Shown: positions 8,001 through 16,240, counted from the first letter of the stretch. The stretch: DNA of 24,298 bases from Pseudomonadota bacterium (GCA_005776735.1 SXOM01000049.1:1-24298), one strand, 5' to 3'. Notes: generated by a model from the sequence alone, not told the origin. Numbers and translations: made by a program.

Positions 8001-8032
8001 GGCGGACCGGTAACGCGGTGGTAGGGTAGGGC
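8001..8032. promoter_or_regulatory. Short divergent spacer between sensor protein and amylase genes
   Basis: Only 32 bp separate the ATG of the PAS protein (8000, minus) from the GTG of the GH13 lipoprotein (8033, plus). A purine-rich GGTAGGGTAGGG segment just before the GTG could act as its ribosome-binding site. The two promoters must overlap this spacer or lie inside the opposite gene; no clear -35/-10 pair is visible. Confidence 0.35.
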
Positions 8033-10432
8033 GTGCGCCTGCGTCTCCTCCTCCCTGGCTCCTCTGCCTCGTTGCACCTGTTCGCCCTCCTCGGGCTCGG
8101 CGGCTGCTGCCAGGCCCCCCCACAATGGACCGAGCTCGACCCGATCACCGTCGCGGTCGGGGTCGACGTGCCGGTCGATCTCGGGGTGCACGCCACCGGC
8201 GACCACCTCTCGTTCCGCGCCGTGGCCGATCCTGGCGTGGAGCTCGAGGTCGTGGGCGACATGCTGCACGTCACCGGGGTCGAAGGGTTCGACGGGTACT
8301 CCACCGTCACCGTCACCGCCGAGGACCAGTGCGGACAGACCGCGGAGAGCAGCCTCTCGGTGCGCGTGAGCGACCGCGCCCGCAGCGACGCGTGCGTGAT
8401 CCGGCTCACCAGCTCCAGCACGGCCGGCTCGGTGGCCGTGGCCGGCGACTTCAACGACTGGTCCACCACCACCGACGTGATGACGCGGCAGGACGACGGC
8501 ACCTTCGCCATCGAGTTGCAGGTGCCCACCGGCGACTACGCCTACAAGCTGGTCGAGGACGGCGCGTGGCGCTGCGACCCCGAGGAGCCCGCGATCGTGT
8601 GCGACGAGGGTCAGACGTGGCTCCCCGACTGCCCGGCCGACGGCAACGCCTGCAACTCGCTCCTGCACGTGGTCGACTGCGACCGGACCCAGCTCAGCGT
8701 CGACCGCCTCTCCATCGACCGCTCCGCCGCCGGGGTGCAGGTCACGGCTTCGGCCGACCGCACGCCCACCGCGCCGTGGGCCACGCTCGACGGCGCCCCG
8801 GTGGAGGGGTGGTCCGGCGACACCTTCTCGTACAGCGCCGCGGGCCTCTCCCGCGGGCGCCACACCCTGCGCCTGGGGGCCGACGGCGCCGAGCCCCTGT
8901 ACATCCCGTTCTGGCTCGACGACCGCGAGTGGGCCACGGGCGTGATGTACTTCGCGTTCGTCGACCGCTTCGCCAACGGCGACCCGTCGATCGACGGCGA
9001 CGAGTTCGCCGACGTCGACTACGCCGGCGGTGACTGGGCGGGCCTGCGCGACCGCCTGGACTACCTCGACGAGCTCGGCGTCACGGTCTTGTGGCTCACG
9101 GCCCCCGTCGACAACGCCGAGGGGGCCTTCGACGGAAAGTGCGACAGCACCTACTCCGCGTACCACGGATACTGGCCCGACGGCGAAGGGCTCGAGGAGC
9201 ACTTCGGCGACGACGCCGAGCTGCGGGCCCTCGTCGACGAAGCCCACGCGCGCGACATGCGCGTGCTGGTGGACTGGGTGGGCAACCACGTCCACCAGGA
9301 TCACGACGACTACGCCACGCGGCCGGAGTGGTTCAACGACCGCTACATCTGCGACCAGGACGAAGACGGCGACGGGGTCACCAACTGGGACCAACGCCCG
9401 GAGACATGCTGGTTCACCAGCTACCTGCCCGACTACGACTACACGCAGGTCGATCCGCTGGTGGAGAGCGTCGACCGCGCCATCACCATGGCCAAGGACT
9501 ACGAGCTGGACGGGTTCCGCATCGACGCGGTCAAGCACATGCCTCACAGCGTCTTCGTCGACACCCAGGCGCGCATCGCCGCCGAAATCGAACACACGGC
9601 GGCGGGAGGCGACGAAGACTTCTACACCGTCGGAGAGACCTTCGACGGCTACGACCGCATCGCCGCCTACCTCGGCGACGCCGAGCTCGACGCCCAGTTC
9701 GACTTTCCGTTGTATTGGGCGGTGCTCGGCGCGTTCGGTCGGCACGAGATCGGCCTGAGCAACGGCGCCGGATCGTTGCAGGCGGTGTCCGAGGCGTCGG
9801 CCGCCGCCTACGGCGGCGCGGTGATGTCGACGTTCCTCGGCAACCACGACGTGCCGCGGTTCTTGGCACACGCATCGGGCGAAGTGTCGAGCGCCTACGG
9901 CGACAGTCCGTGTGGCAACGACGGCCTCGTGTCCCCCGACCAACCGGCGGGCTGGGCCGAACCGTACGAACGCCTGCGCCTGGCGTGGGCCTACCTGCTC
10001 ACCAGCCCCGGCCTGCCGCTGGTCTACTATGGCGACGAGTACGGCCAGCCCGGCTACGCCGACCCCGACAACCGCCAGGTGATGCGCTTCGACGACGAGC
10101 TGAGCGCCGACGAAGCGGACACCCTCGAACACGTGCGTCGGCTCGGACAGGCGCGGCGCGAACACCCGGCGTTCGCGCTCGGGACCACCGTCGACTGGTG
10201 GGAGAACGAAGCCGACGTGTGGGCCTACGCCCGCGCCTACGGCGGTGACGCGGTGCTGGTGGTGCTCAACCGCAGCGACGACGAGCGCACGCTCACCAAC
10301 GGCCTGGCGTTCGCGGGCCTGCCGCAGGGCGAGTGGGCCGACGTGCTCACCGGCGCCACCACCACCAGCACCGGCGACAGCCTCACCGTGACCGTCCCCG
10401 CCCGCAGCGCGCGGGTGCTGGTGCCCCGATGA
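8033..10432 (+). CDS. Secreted lipoprotein alpha-amylase (GH13) with N-terminal Ig-like and CBM48-like domains
   Basis: 799 residues from GTG 8033. The N-terminus (MRLRLLLPG..., hydrophobic to LGLGGCC) is a lipoprotein signal with Cys25 as probable lipid anchor; residue +2 is not Asp, which fits outer-membrane placement. Domains: a beta-sandwich/cadherin-like stretch (about 35-112), then a CBM48/AMPK-type glycan-binding fold with VAVAGDFNDW (about 134-143) and GDYAYKLVEDG, then the GH13 barrel from about 300 (VMYFAFVDRFANGD). Catalytic regions: DWVGNHV (region I), GFRIDAVKH with nucleophile Asp498, TVGETF with acid Glu535, FLGNHD with Asp606. An Asp-rich DQDEDGDGVTNWDQ loop (about 441-454) looks like a Ca-binding insert. 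It would hydrolyse alpha-1,4 links in starch or glycogen at the cell surface. Its stop overlaps the start of the glucoamylase (ATGA), so the two form an operon. Confidence 0.92.
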   Translation: MRLRLLLPGSSASLHLFALLGLGGCCQAPPQWTELDPITVAVGVDVPVDLGVHATGDHLSFRAVADPGVELEVVGDMLHVTGVEGFDGYSTVTVTAEDQCGQTAESSLSVRVSDRARSDACVIRLTSSSTAGSVAVAGDFNDWSTTTDVMTRQDDGTFAIELQVPTGDYAYKLVEDGAWRCDPEEPAIVCDEGQTWLPDCPADGNACNSLLHVVDCDRTQLSVDRLSIDRSAAGVQVTASADRTPTAPWATLDGAPVEGWSGDTFSYSAAGLSRGRHTLRLGADGAEPLYIPFWLDDREWATGVMYFAFVDRFANGDPSIDGDEFADVDYAGGDWAGLRDRLDYLDELGVTVLWLTAPVDNAEGAFDGKCDSTYSAYHGYWPDGEGLEEHFGDDAELRALVDEAHARDMRVLVDWVGNHVHQDHDDYATRPEWFNDRYICDQDEDGDGVTNWDQRPETCWFTSYLPDYDYTQVDPLVESVDRAITMAKDYELDGFRIDAVKHMPHSVFVDTQARIAAEIEHTAAGGDEDFYTVGETFDGYDRIAAYLGDAELDAQFDFPLYWAVLGAFGRHEIGLSNGAGSLQAVSEASAAAYGGAVMSTFLGNHDVPRFLAHASGEVSSAYGDSPCGNDGLVSPDQPAGWAEPYERLRLAWAYLLTSPGLPLVYYGDEYGQPGYADPDNRQVMRFDDELSADEADTLEHVRRLGQARREHPAFALGTTVDWWENEADVWAYARAYGGDAVLVVLNRSDDERTLTNGLAFAGLPQGEWADVLTGATTTSTGDSLTVTVPARSARVLVPR

Positions 10433-12549
10433 TCCTGCTCGCGCTCGCGTGCGCAGGGCCCGCCGCGGCGGTGGAGCCCTTCGCCTCGACCACCACGCTG
10501 GTCAGCGCCAACGGCCACGGCGTCCTGGTGTTCGAGGGTGATCGCCTCAAGGGCGGGTGGAACCACGGGTACCAGCAGCTCGACGCCACCCACACCAGCG
10601 CCGACCTGCTCTACGACAGCTACTTCGGGTACACCAACCTCGACGGCGCCGGGGCGTGGCTCAACGACCCTTCGCAGGCCGTCGTGCTCGACGGCACCGG
10701 GATCCTCGCCGCCACCCAGACCGCAGGCGACCTGGAGTTCGTCCAGTATGCGTTCATGCCGCGCACCTACGACGGCTGGGCGGTGGTCCAGGTCACCCGG
10801 GTCCGCAACACCAGCACGACCACCGCCGCGCCCGCGTTCCAGCTCGCGAGCCTCCACAACTGGAAACCCGGCGGCGGCGAGACCCTCGCGGGCTACGACC
10901 ACGAGAACATCGTGGAGAAGGGCTCGACCACGAGCTTCTGGTACCGCGCACCCGGCGCCGACGAGGCCACCTGCGAGGACGTGTTCGACACCGTCGTCAA
11001 CGGCGACCGCCTCGGCGGCGAGTGCACCGGGTACTACTCCGACGCGGTGCCCACCTTCGGGTGGAACCTCGCGTCGCTCGGCCCCGGCGAAGAGGCCTGG
11101 GTGGGGGTGCTCACCGCCCAGGAGCCCGTGCCCGCCTGGGCGCTTCTCGACGCCGAGCCCCGCGAGTGGCTCACCGCCGAGCTCGAGGCGTGGGCCGACT
11201 TCCACGCGCGGGCCACCCTGCCGACCGACCTCAACCCCGACGAAACGGCGGTGTACCGCCAGCAGCTCGCGCTTCTGGCCATGTCCCAGGTGCGCGAGGT
11301 CGGCGCTCCCTTCGGCCAGATCCCGGCCTCGTTCCCGGTGGCCGCGCCCGACGAGGAGTTCCCCCACACCTGGAACATCGCCTGGGTACGCGACGGCGCG
11401 TACGCGAGCGTGGCGCTGGCCCGGGCCGGCTACGCGGACGAGGCGGCCCACGCCCTCCGCTTCCTGTTCCAGGAGGGCAAAGCCGGGCTCTACGCGAGCT
11501 ACCTCAGTGATACATCCTACGGTGTATCGGTGTGTCGGTTGTACGGGGATGGCACCGAGTGGTCCGACGAAGACGACACCGGGCCCAACATCGAGCTCGA
11601 CAACTGGGGGTTGTTCCTGTGGGCCCTCGGGGAGGCCGTGGCCGCCGCCGGCGACGAGGCACTCTTGACCGAGCTCGGCCCCCGGGCGCTCGACGAGGTG
11701 GCCGACCCGCTCGCCGCGATGATCGACCCCGCGACCGGCCTCATCCGGGCCGACAGCTCGATCTGGGAGCGCCACTGGAACGGCAACGAGAAGCCGTTCA
11801 CCTACACCAGCGTGATGGCGGTGGCGGGCCTGCGCGCCGCGGCCGAGCTGGCCGACGCCCTGGGCGACCCGCGCGCGAGCACCTACCTCGCGCACGCCGA
11901 CAGCGTACGCGACGCGATCGCGCTGCACCTGGTCGCCCCCACCGACGTCGTCGCGGGCAACCTCACCGAGCTCCAAACCGCGGGCACCTACCTCGACGTC
12001 GCCGCGGTCGAGGTGTTCAACTTCGACGTGCTCGACCCCCGCGAGGGCCCCGAGTTCGCCCCCACGCTCGCGGCGTGGGACGCCGAGCTCGGCGTCGCGG
12101 CGAGCCCCGGCTTCCATCGCAACGACGACGGCAGCGCCTACGACGAGCAGGAGTGGGCGTTCGCCGACCTGCGCATCGCCACGGCCATGCGTCGTGCGTG
12201 CGAGGTCGACCGCGCGCGGGAGCTCGAGGACTGGGTCACCAACCAGGCGCTCCACAACGGGCAGCAGGTGCCCGAGCTCTACGACCCCGAGACGGGGGAC
12301 TACGAGGGCCCCACGCCGATGCTCGGGTTCGGAGCCGGCCTGTACCTGCTCGCGATGCAGGAGCGGGCCCAGGTCAGCGCCGGCTGCCCGCCCGAGACCG
12401 TGCCCGGCGACACCGGCGACACCGCAGACACCGGCGACACCGGCGAGCCTCCGCCCGACGACTGCGGCTGCGACGCCTCCGGCAACGCGGCGGTCGGGGC
12501 GGCCGTCGCCGGCTTGGCGATGCTCACCTCGCGGCGGCGCCGGCCGTAG
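10429..12549 (+). CDS. Secreted GH15 glucoamylase-like glucosidase with MYXO-CTERM-like tail
   Basis: 706 residues from ATG 10429, overlapping the amylase stop by 4 nt. A short signal peptide (MILLALACAGPAAA) ends at an Ala-x-Ala-like site. An N-terminal beta-sandwich (about 20-260) precedes the (alpha/alpha) barrel. GH15 marks: TWNIAWVRDGAYASVAL (about 314-330), ELDNWGLFLWALG (about 389-401), and ADSSIWERHW (about 441-450), where the Glu corresponds to the GH15 catalytic acid. The enzyme should release glucose from non-reducing ends of maltodextrins made by the neighbouring amylases. The last 50 residues are a GDT/ADT repeat, a Pro/Asp linker, CGC, a hydrophobic segment and RRRRP. This tripartite arrangement is like MYXO-CTERM sorting tails and suggests cell-surface retention or processing. 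Residues about 357-372 use several codons that are rare for this window. Confidence 0.9.
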   Translation: MILLALACAGPAAAVEPFASTTTLVSANGHGVLVFEGDRLKGGWNHGYQQLDATHTSADLLYDSYFGYTNLDGAGAWLNDPSQAVVLDGTGILAATQTAGDLEFVQYAFMPRTYDGWAVVQVTRVRNTSTTTAAPAFQLASLHNWKPGGGETLAGYDHENIVEKGSTTSFWYRAPGADEATCEDVFDTVVNGDRLGGECTGYYSDAVPTFGWNLASLGPGEEAWVGVLTAQEPVPAWALLDAEPREWLTAELEAWADFHARATLPTDLNPDETAVYRQQLALLAMSQVREVGAPFGQIPASFPVAAPDEEFPHTWNIAWVRDGAYASVALARAGYADEAAHALRFLFQEGKAGLYASYLSDTSYGVSVCRLYGDGTEWSDEDDTGPNIELDNWGLFLWALGEAVAAAGDEALLTELGPRALDEVADPLAAMIDPATGLIRADSSIWERHWNGNEKPFTYTSVMAVAGLRAAAELADALGDPRASTYLAHADSVRDAIALHLVAPTDVVAGNLTELQTAGTYLDVAAVEVFNFDVLDPREGPEFAPTLAAWDAELGVAASPGFHRNDDGSAYDEQEWAFADLRIATAMRRACEVDRARELEDWVTNQALHNGQQVPELYDPETGDYEGPTPMLGFGAGLYLLAMQERAQVSAGCPPETVPGDTGDTADTGDTGEPPPDDCGCDASGNAAVGAAVAGLAMLTSRRRRP
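12406..12444 (+). repeat. Tandem GAC-ACC coding repeat (Asp-Thr-Gly linker)
   Basis: Four in-frame units of Gly/Ala-Asp-Thr encode GDTGDTADTGDTG just before the C-terminal sorting tail of the glucoamylase. Such Asp-Thr-Gly linkers before a Cys-containing C-terminal anchor are common in surface proteins of myxobacteria (family knowledge). Confidence 0.75.
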
Positions 12550-12567
12550 CCTGGCGAGGGTGTCGGG

Positions 12568-12617
12568 GCGCTGCGCCGCAACCGTCCGCTCGTCGGGCGG
12601 AGTCCGGCGCGCAGCGC
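12568..12617 (+). repeat. Intergenic hairpin element, copy 3
   Basis: Arm GCGCTGCGC (12568-12576) runs into the core CGCAACCGTCC, with a 32-nt interior and complementary arm GCGCAGCGC (12609-12617). The inner stem CCGTCC/GGGCGG is again possible. It starts 18 nt after the glucoamylase stop, in the convergent gap before the stop of the minus-strand GH13 gene (12723). The remaining gap (12618-12722) shows no recognisable signal. Confidence 0.78.
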
Positions 12618-12722
12618 GGCGGAAATCCGGGGGGGCGCTTGTGGGTCAGCAGTGCCGGCGGGCGGCCGCCCTGTTCCGATTCTGGAACGCCACGCTCCCC
12701 GCCATGGGCGACGTTTCCGGCC

Positions 12723-14279
12723 CTACCCCCCCGCCCACCGCACCTCGAGCTCCCCGCCGCCCCCGAGGCGGAACCCGTTGGCCGCCGCCGACCACTCCAC
12801 GCGTCCGTCGGCGCGGACGATGGCCAACTTGTAGGCATAGACCGCAGCGTCCAGCCGCACCCTGCCCGGGACCACCGGCGCGGCGCCCGGCACCCAGTCG
12901 CCGAGCTCCGGCGCCCCGCCCACCAGGCGCACCGTGTCGCCCGGCCCGAGCGGCGGCACCCCCGACACCCGCACCCGCACCGGCCCGCTGCGCACCACCG
13001 GCGCGCGCAGCCCGAGCGCCGTCGGGTCCACCACCACCACGTCATGCGCGTCGACGTGCAGGCCCGCGACCTCGATCGGCGCGGCCCCGCCGTTGTACAC
13101 CACCCAGCGCCGCTCCGCGCCCGCCGCGCGCTCGACGACGAACCAGTCGAGGCCGATCGCCAGCGTACGGGATCGCCCCTCGCGCAGCGCCGGCGTCGCC
13201 CTCCGCTCCGCGGCACGACTCCGCAACAGGACCAGCCGCGACATCCACCCGTCGCGCTCCGCCGCGTCCGCGGGTGCCCAACGCATGTCGGCGCGGTTGT
13301 CGGGCTCGCCCGCGCCGGTGGCGCCCCACTCCGTGCCCCACGTCACCATCGGACGGCCACGCAGCGCGAACAACAGCTCCAACGCCAGGTCGACGCGCCA
13401 CGCTTCCCCATGACACATGGTCGTGATTCGCGGTGTGTCATGGTTGTCGAGGAAGGTGATCCACCGCCCCGGCGCGTCGTGGCGGGAGCGGTCGAGGACC
13501 GCCGGGATGGCGGCCGCAGGCCCCCCGTCGCACACCACGTCGCGCATCGCGTAGTGCAGGGGGAAGTCGAACGTCGCGTCCAGCCCCGCCGCGTCGCGAG
13601 TGTCGGCGACCACCTTGCCGTTGCCGTCGAACACCTCTCCCCACAGCTCGAAGCCGGGGCCCGCGGCCGCGCGCAGCTCGGCGCCCATGCGGCGCAAGAA
13701 CGACACATCGAGGTGTCTCACGGCGTCGAGGCGGAAGCCCATCGGCCCGACACGCGCGAGCCATGACAACGATGTATCACGAAGCCAGGCGTATACCGCC
13801 GGGTTGTCCTGATCCAAATCGGGAAGTCCGTGCACATCGTGGGTCTGGGCTTCGGTCGGGTCGCCCCAGTCGCGGATGGGTCCTCGCCGGTGAAACCAGT
13901 CCGGCCGCGCCGACACCCAGGCGTGCTCCGGCGCCACGTGGTTGTAGACCATGTCCAGGACGATTGAGACATTCCTTGCCGCAGCAGCTTGCCGTAACGT
14001 ACCAAGTTCCTGCTCGGTGCCGAAGCGTGGCTCCACCAGCCCGAGCGCTTCGGTCCAGTACCCGTGGAACGCGCCGTGCCCGTAGAACGGCTCGTCACGC
14101 ATCGCGGCGATCGGGCCCATCCACACCGTGTCGACGCCCAGCTCGGCGAGGTAGTCGAGCTTCTGGGTGACCCCGGCCAGGTCGCCGCCGTGGAACGCCT
14201 GCGGATCGGCGAGGTCCACCCGTCCGTCGTTGCTCGGGTCGCCGTTGGCGAAGCGGTCCACGAGCAGGAAGTAGATCAC
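12723..14279 (-). CDS. GH13 alpha-amylase-family enzyme with C-terminal CBM20 starch-binding domain
   Basis: 518 residues from GTG 14279. The protein opens straight into the first barrel strand (MIYFLLVDRFANGDPSND) with no signal peptide. Catalytic regions: LDMVYNHV (I), GFRLDAVRH with nucleophile Asp185, ELWGEVFDG with acid Glu215, FLDNHDTPR with Asp281. After the barrel and a small beta domain comes a CBM20-like module (about 430-518) with VRLVGGAPELGDW and AAVYAYKLAIV. A starch-binding module on a protein without an export signal is odd. The codon before the GTG is CGG (Arg) and the one before that is the TAG ending the upstream lipoprotein, in the same frame. So readthrough, or a single-base difference, would make one exported lipoprotein-amylase. 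Alternatively it is a cytoplasmic maltodextrinase. Local base composition around 13400-14000 is less GC-rich than its surroundings. Confidence 0.9.
   Translation of the reverse strand: MIYFLLVDRFANGDPSNDGRVDLADPQAFHGGDLAGVTQKLDYLAELGVDTVWMGPIAAMRDEPFYGHGAFHGYWTEALGLVEPRFGTEQELGTLRQAAAARNVSIVLDMVYNHVAPEHAWVSARPDWFHRRGPIRDWGDPTEAQTHDVHGLPDLDQDNPAVYAWLRDTSLSWLARVGPMGFRLDAVRHLDVSFLRRMGAELRAAAGPGFELWGEVFDGNGKVVADTRDAAGLDATFDFPLHYAMRDVVCDGGPAAAIPAVLDRSRHDAPGRWITFLDNHDTPRITTMCHGEAWRVDLALELLFALRGRPMVTWGTEWGATGAGEPDNRADMRWAPADAAERDGWMSRLVLLRSRAAERRATPALREGRSRTLAIGLDWFVVERAAGAERRWVVYNGGAAPIEVAGLHVDAHDVVVVDPTALGLRAPVVRSGPVRVRVSGVPPLGPGDTVRLVGGAPELGDWVPGAAPVVPGRVRLDAAVYAYKLAIVRADGRVEWSAAANGFRLGGGGELEVRWAGG
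13408..13443. repeat. Perfect 10-bp inverted repeat inside the GH13 gene
   Basis: CCATGACACA (13408-13417) and TGTGTCATGG (13434-13443) are exact complements separated by 16 bp. They lie across the codons for catalytic region IV (NHDTPR...MCHG). The symmetry may be chance, but GACACA/TGTGTC-type hexamers recur nearby. Confidence 0.55.
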
Positions 14280-14282
14280 CCG

Positions 14283-14807
14283 CTACCCGCCGGCGCCGAG
14301 CCACGTGTCGACCAGCTCGCCCACGTGGCGCGCCACCACGCCGCGGGACGCGTCCACCGCGTCGGTTTCGCGCTGGTGGTGGTAGCGGAGGAAGACCGGT
14401 ACGTCGAAGCGCTCGCTCAGCACGGCCGCATCGCCCTCGTCGACCAGGGTGACGGTCACGCCCACGATCCACCGGTACTGCCCGGCCATCTCGGCGTAGT
14501 AGGCCGGTCGCGTCTCCACCAGGAGGATCGGCCCGGTGGGCAGCTCCGCGCGCAGCGGCGCGATGCGGAGCGTCGTCTCCCGACGCGCGGTCAGGGTCGC
14601 CACCAGCTCGGTGTGGTCGTGCACGGTGGGCACGAGGCCCCGGGCCCTGGCGGCGTCGACCACCGCGGCGTCGAACCGCTCGGGGGCGTCGGCGGTGTCG
14701 GCGGCGTTGGCGGCGTCGACCACCGCGACCACCGCGATGGGGCGCTGGTCGGCGACCGCGAGGCCGCCGCTCTTGATACATCCGGCCACAAGCCAGGTCA
14801 GAACCAT
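14283..14807 (-). CDS. Small lipoprotein of unknown function in the starch locus
   Basis: 174 residues from ATG 14807, which lies 10 nt inside the end of the outer-membrane barrel gene. The start MVLTWLVAGC is a compact lipoprotein signal with lipobox VAGC; the mature N-terminus would be Cys10 followed by Ile-Lys, fitting outer-membrane sorting. The body is alternating alpha/beta (IAVVAVVDAA, LVPTVHDHTELVATL, RWIVGVTVTLVD) and ends in an amphipathic helix VARHVGELVDTWLG. The fold recalls small envelope lipoproteins that accompany barrel or transport proteins, but I cannot name a family. It ends in TAG, 3 nt before the GTG of the GH13-CBM20 gene and in the same frame. It may be a barrel partner, or the N-terminal part of a split amylase. 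Confidence 0.8.
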   Translation of the reverse strand: MVLTWLVAGCIKSGGLAVADQRPIAVVAVVDAANAADTADAPERFDAAVVDAARARGLVPTVHDHTELVATLTARRETTLRIAPLRAELPTGPILLVETRPAYYAEMAGQYRWIVGVTVTLVDEGDAAVLSERFDVPVFLRYHHQRETDAVDASRGVVARHVGELVDTWLGAGG

Positions 14808-16240
14808 GCTTCCGCCTCGAGCGCCAGCACGTTGTGCCAGTGACGCTCCACGTTGCCGAAGTCGTTGTACTCGTCGACGGTCTCGACGAAGCTGTTGCCG
14901 AACGCGTTGTTCTGCGTGCTGTACTGCACACCGTAGAGGATGCGCAGGCTCGGGCGCGTGTAGATGCCCGGCCCGAGGGGGTTGAGCACCACGCCGCCCT
15001 TGCCTTGCCAGGTGACCCGCTCCGCGGCGTCGCCGTACTCGAGCCCGCGGGTGTCCGCGACACCGTCGTCGGAGGCGAAGACCGAGTCCTGGTGGGTGCG
15101 CCAGGTGTTGCCGTTGTGCGACGTCTCCTGGGCGATGCTGGACTCCACGAGCAAGTGGACCACCGGAGAAAGGTACACCTGCGTACGCGCGATGGCCGAC
15201 ATGAACGTGCGGTCGGCGTCGCTCGGGGCCAGGTCGTTGTCGGCGTCCTGGTAGTCGCCGTACAGACCACCGAGGACCAGGTCCCACTTGTCCTCCACCA
15301 ACGACAGGTGCAGCTCGTCACCGATGTTGAGCTGGGTACGCTCGTCGGTCAGGTCGTGGATGTAGACGTCGACGTCCTGCCCGTCGTAGGTCTCGGTCAC
15401 GCGGCCCAGCGGGTGCAGGAGCGCGTAATTGACGTACAACGAGTTCCACTTCACCGGTCCGAACCCGCCGAACCCCAGGTACCCGACCACCTTCCACGAG
15501 TTGGCGTCGGTGGGCTCGGGGTTCGGGAAGTTGATGAGCTCGCCGGGGTTGTCGCGGACGAACTGCTCCACCACCTCGCCGCGCAGGTAGTCCTCGTAGT
15601 CCACCCCCGGGGTCACATGCGGGGCGAACCGGTTGCCGAGCACCATCGGCTCGACCCACCCCTGGGCACCACCGCCGATCTCCAGGTGGTTCGCCACGTT
15701 CACGCGCGCGGTGACGCCGCCGGACAGGACGGTGTTGTAGTCGGCGCCCTTGATCGTCCACCCGGCGTCGCCCAGGCCGAGCGTGAGCTCCAACCCCGGC
15801 GTCTGGTAGCGGGCCTGCGCGCCCACCGTGTCGGTCAGCACCTGCGCCAGGCGCATGTCGTACAGCCCGAGGTCCCCGAAGTTCGACTCCAAGGTGCCCA
15901 TGCGCCAGGTGACGTCCTGGAGGCCCAGGTTGCCCGCCTGCGCGTAGAGGTGGGACAACCGCAGGTACGCCAACGACCCGTTCCCGGCGTCCGCGCCCTG
16001 GACCGTGCCGCCCTCGATGCGCGCGTGCACGTCGGTCCACGGGGCGAGCGAACCGGGTTTGCGCGACAGGAGCCCCTGCCGCAGCTCCAGCGCGGCGTAC
16101 GGCCCCTCGTTGAGCAGCCGCCCGTACAGGTTCCAGTAGCCCAGGCGCCCGTCCCCCCCCTCCAGGTCGGGGCGCGTCATGACGCGGACGTAGCCACCGA
16201 CGTCGGCCGCGAGGGACGCCGTCACCAAGAGCACGATCAC
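14798..16240 (-). CDS. Outer-membrane beta-barrel protein (porin-like) of the starch locus
   Basis: 480 residues from GTG 16240, with a GTGA overlap to the isoamylase stop. The signal peptide MIVLLVTASLAADVGG would be cut after an Ala-x-Ala-like site. The rest is a series of short amphipathic strands rich in Gly and aromatics (LGYWNLYGRLLNEG, YAALELRQGLL, WKVVGYLGFGGFG, KWDLVLGGLYGDY), and the protein ends LALEAEAWF, with the terminal aromatic residue that the BAM machinery recognises in barrel proteins. No TonB box or plug domain is apparent, so it is not a SusC-type transporter. By position it is a likely channel for maltodextrins or glucose released at the surface (inference); it could also be a surface-organising barrel. 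The larger open frame upstream of this start is antisense-like and not coding. Confidence 0.83.
   Translation of the reverse strand: MIVLLVTASLAADVGGYVRVMTRPDLEGGDGRLGYWNLYGRLLNEGPYAALELRQGLLSRKPGSLAPWTDVHARIEGGTVQGADAGNGSLAYLRLSHLYAQAGNLGLQDVTWRMGTLESNFGDLGLYDMRLAQVLTDTVGAQARYQTPGLELTLGLGDAGWTIKGADYNTVLSGGVTARVNVANHLEIGGGAQGWVEPMVLGNRFAPHVTPGVDYEDYLRGEVVEQFVRDNPGELINFPNPEPTDANSWKVVGYLGFGGFGPVKWNSLYVNYALLHPLGRVTETYDGQDVDVYIHDLTDERTQLNIGDELHLSLVEDKWDLVLGGLYGDYQDADNDLAPSDADRTFMSAIARTQVYLSPVVHLLVESSIAQETSHNGNTWRTHQDSVFASDDGVADTRGLEYGDAAERVTWQGKGGVVLNPLGPGIYTRPSLRILYGVQYSTQNNAFGNSFVETVDEYNDFGNVERHWHNVLALEAEAWF

Noticed and set aside
5578..8529. Minus-strand frame of 983 codons over the PAS protein
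   Set aside because: Arg/Gly-rich, out of frame with the recognisable PAS and ATPase motifs.
12406..12444. CRISPR-like or satellite repeat
   Set aside because: Units are short, contiguous and in frame, encoding a protein linker.
12568..12617. Calling the hairpin a Rho-independent terminator
   Set aside because: No T-run follows any copy, and orientation relative to the upstream gene varies, so it is listed as a repeat instead.
12723..14279. Annotating the GH13-CBM20 gene as a pseudogene because of the TAG upstream
   Set aside because: From GTG 14279 the barrel and all catalytic residues are complete, so it may be functional as a separate protein; the TAG is reported as a finding.
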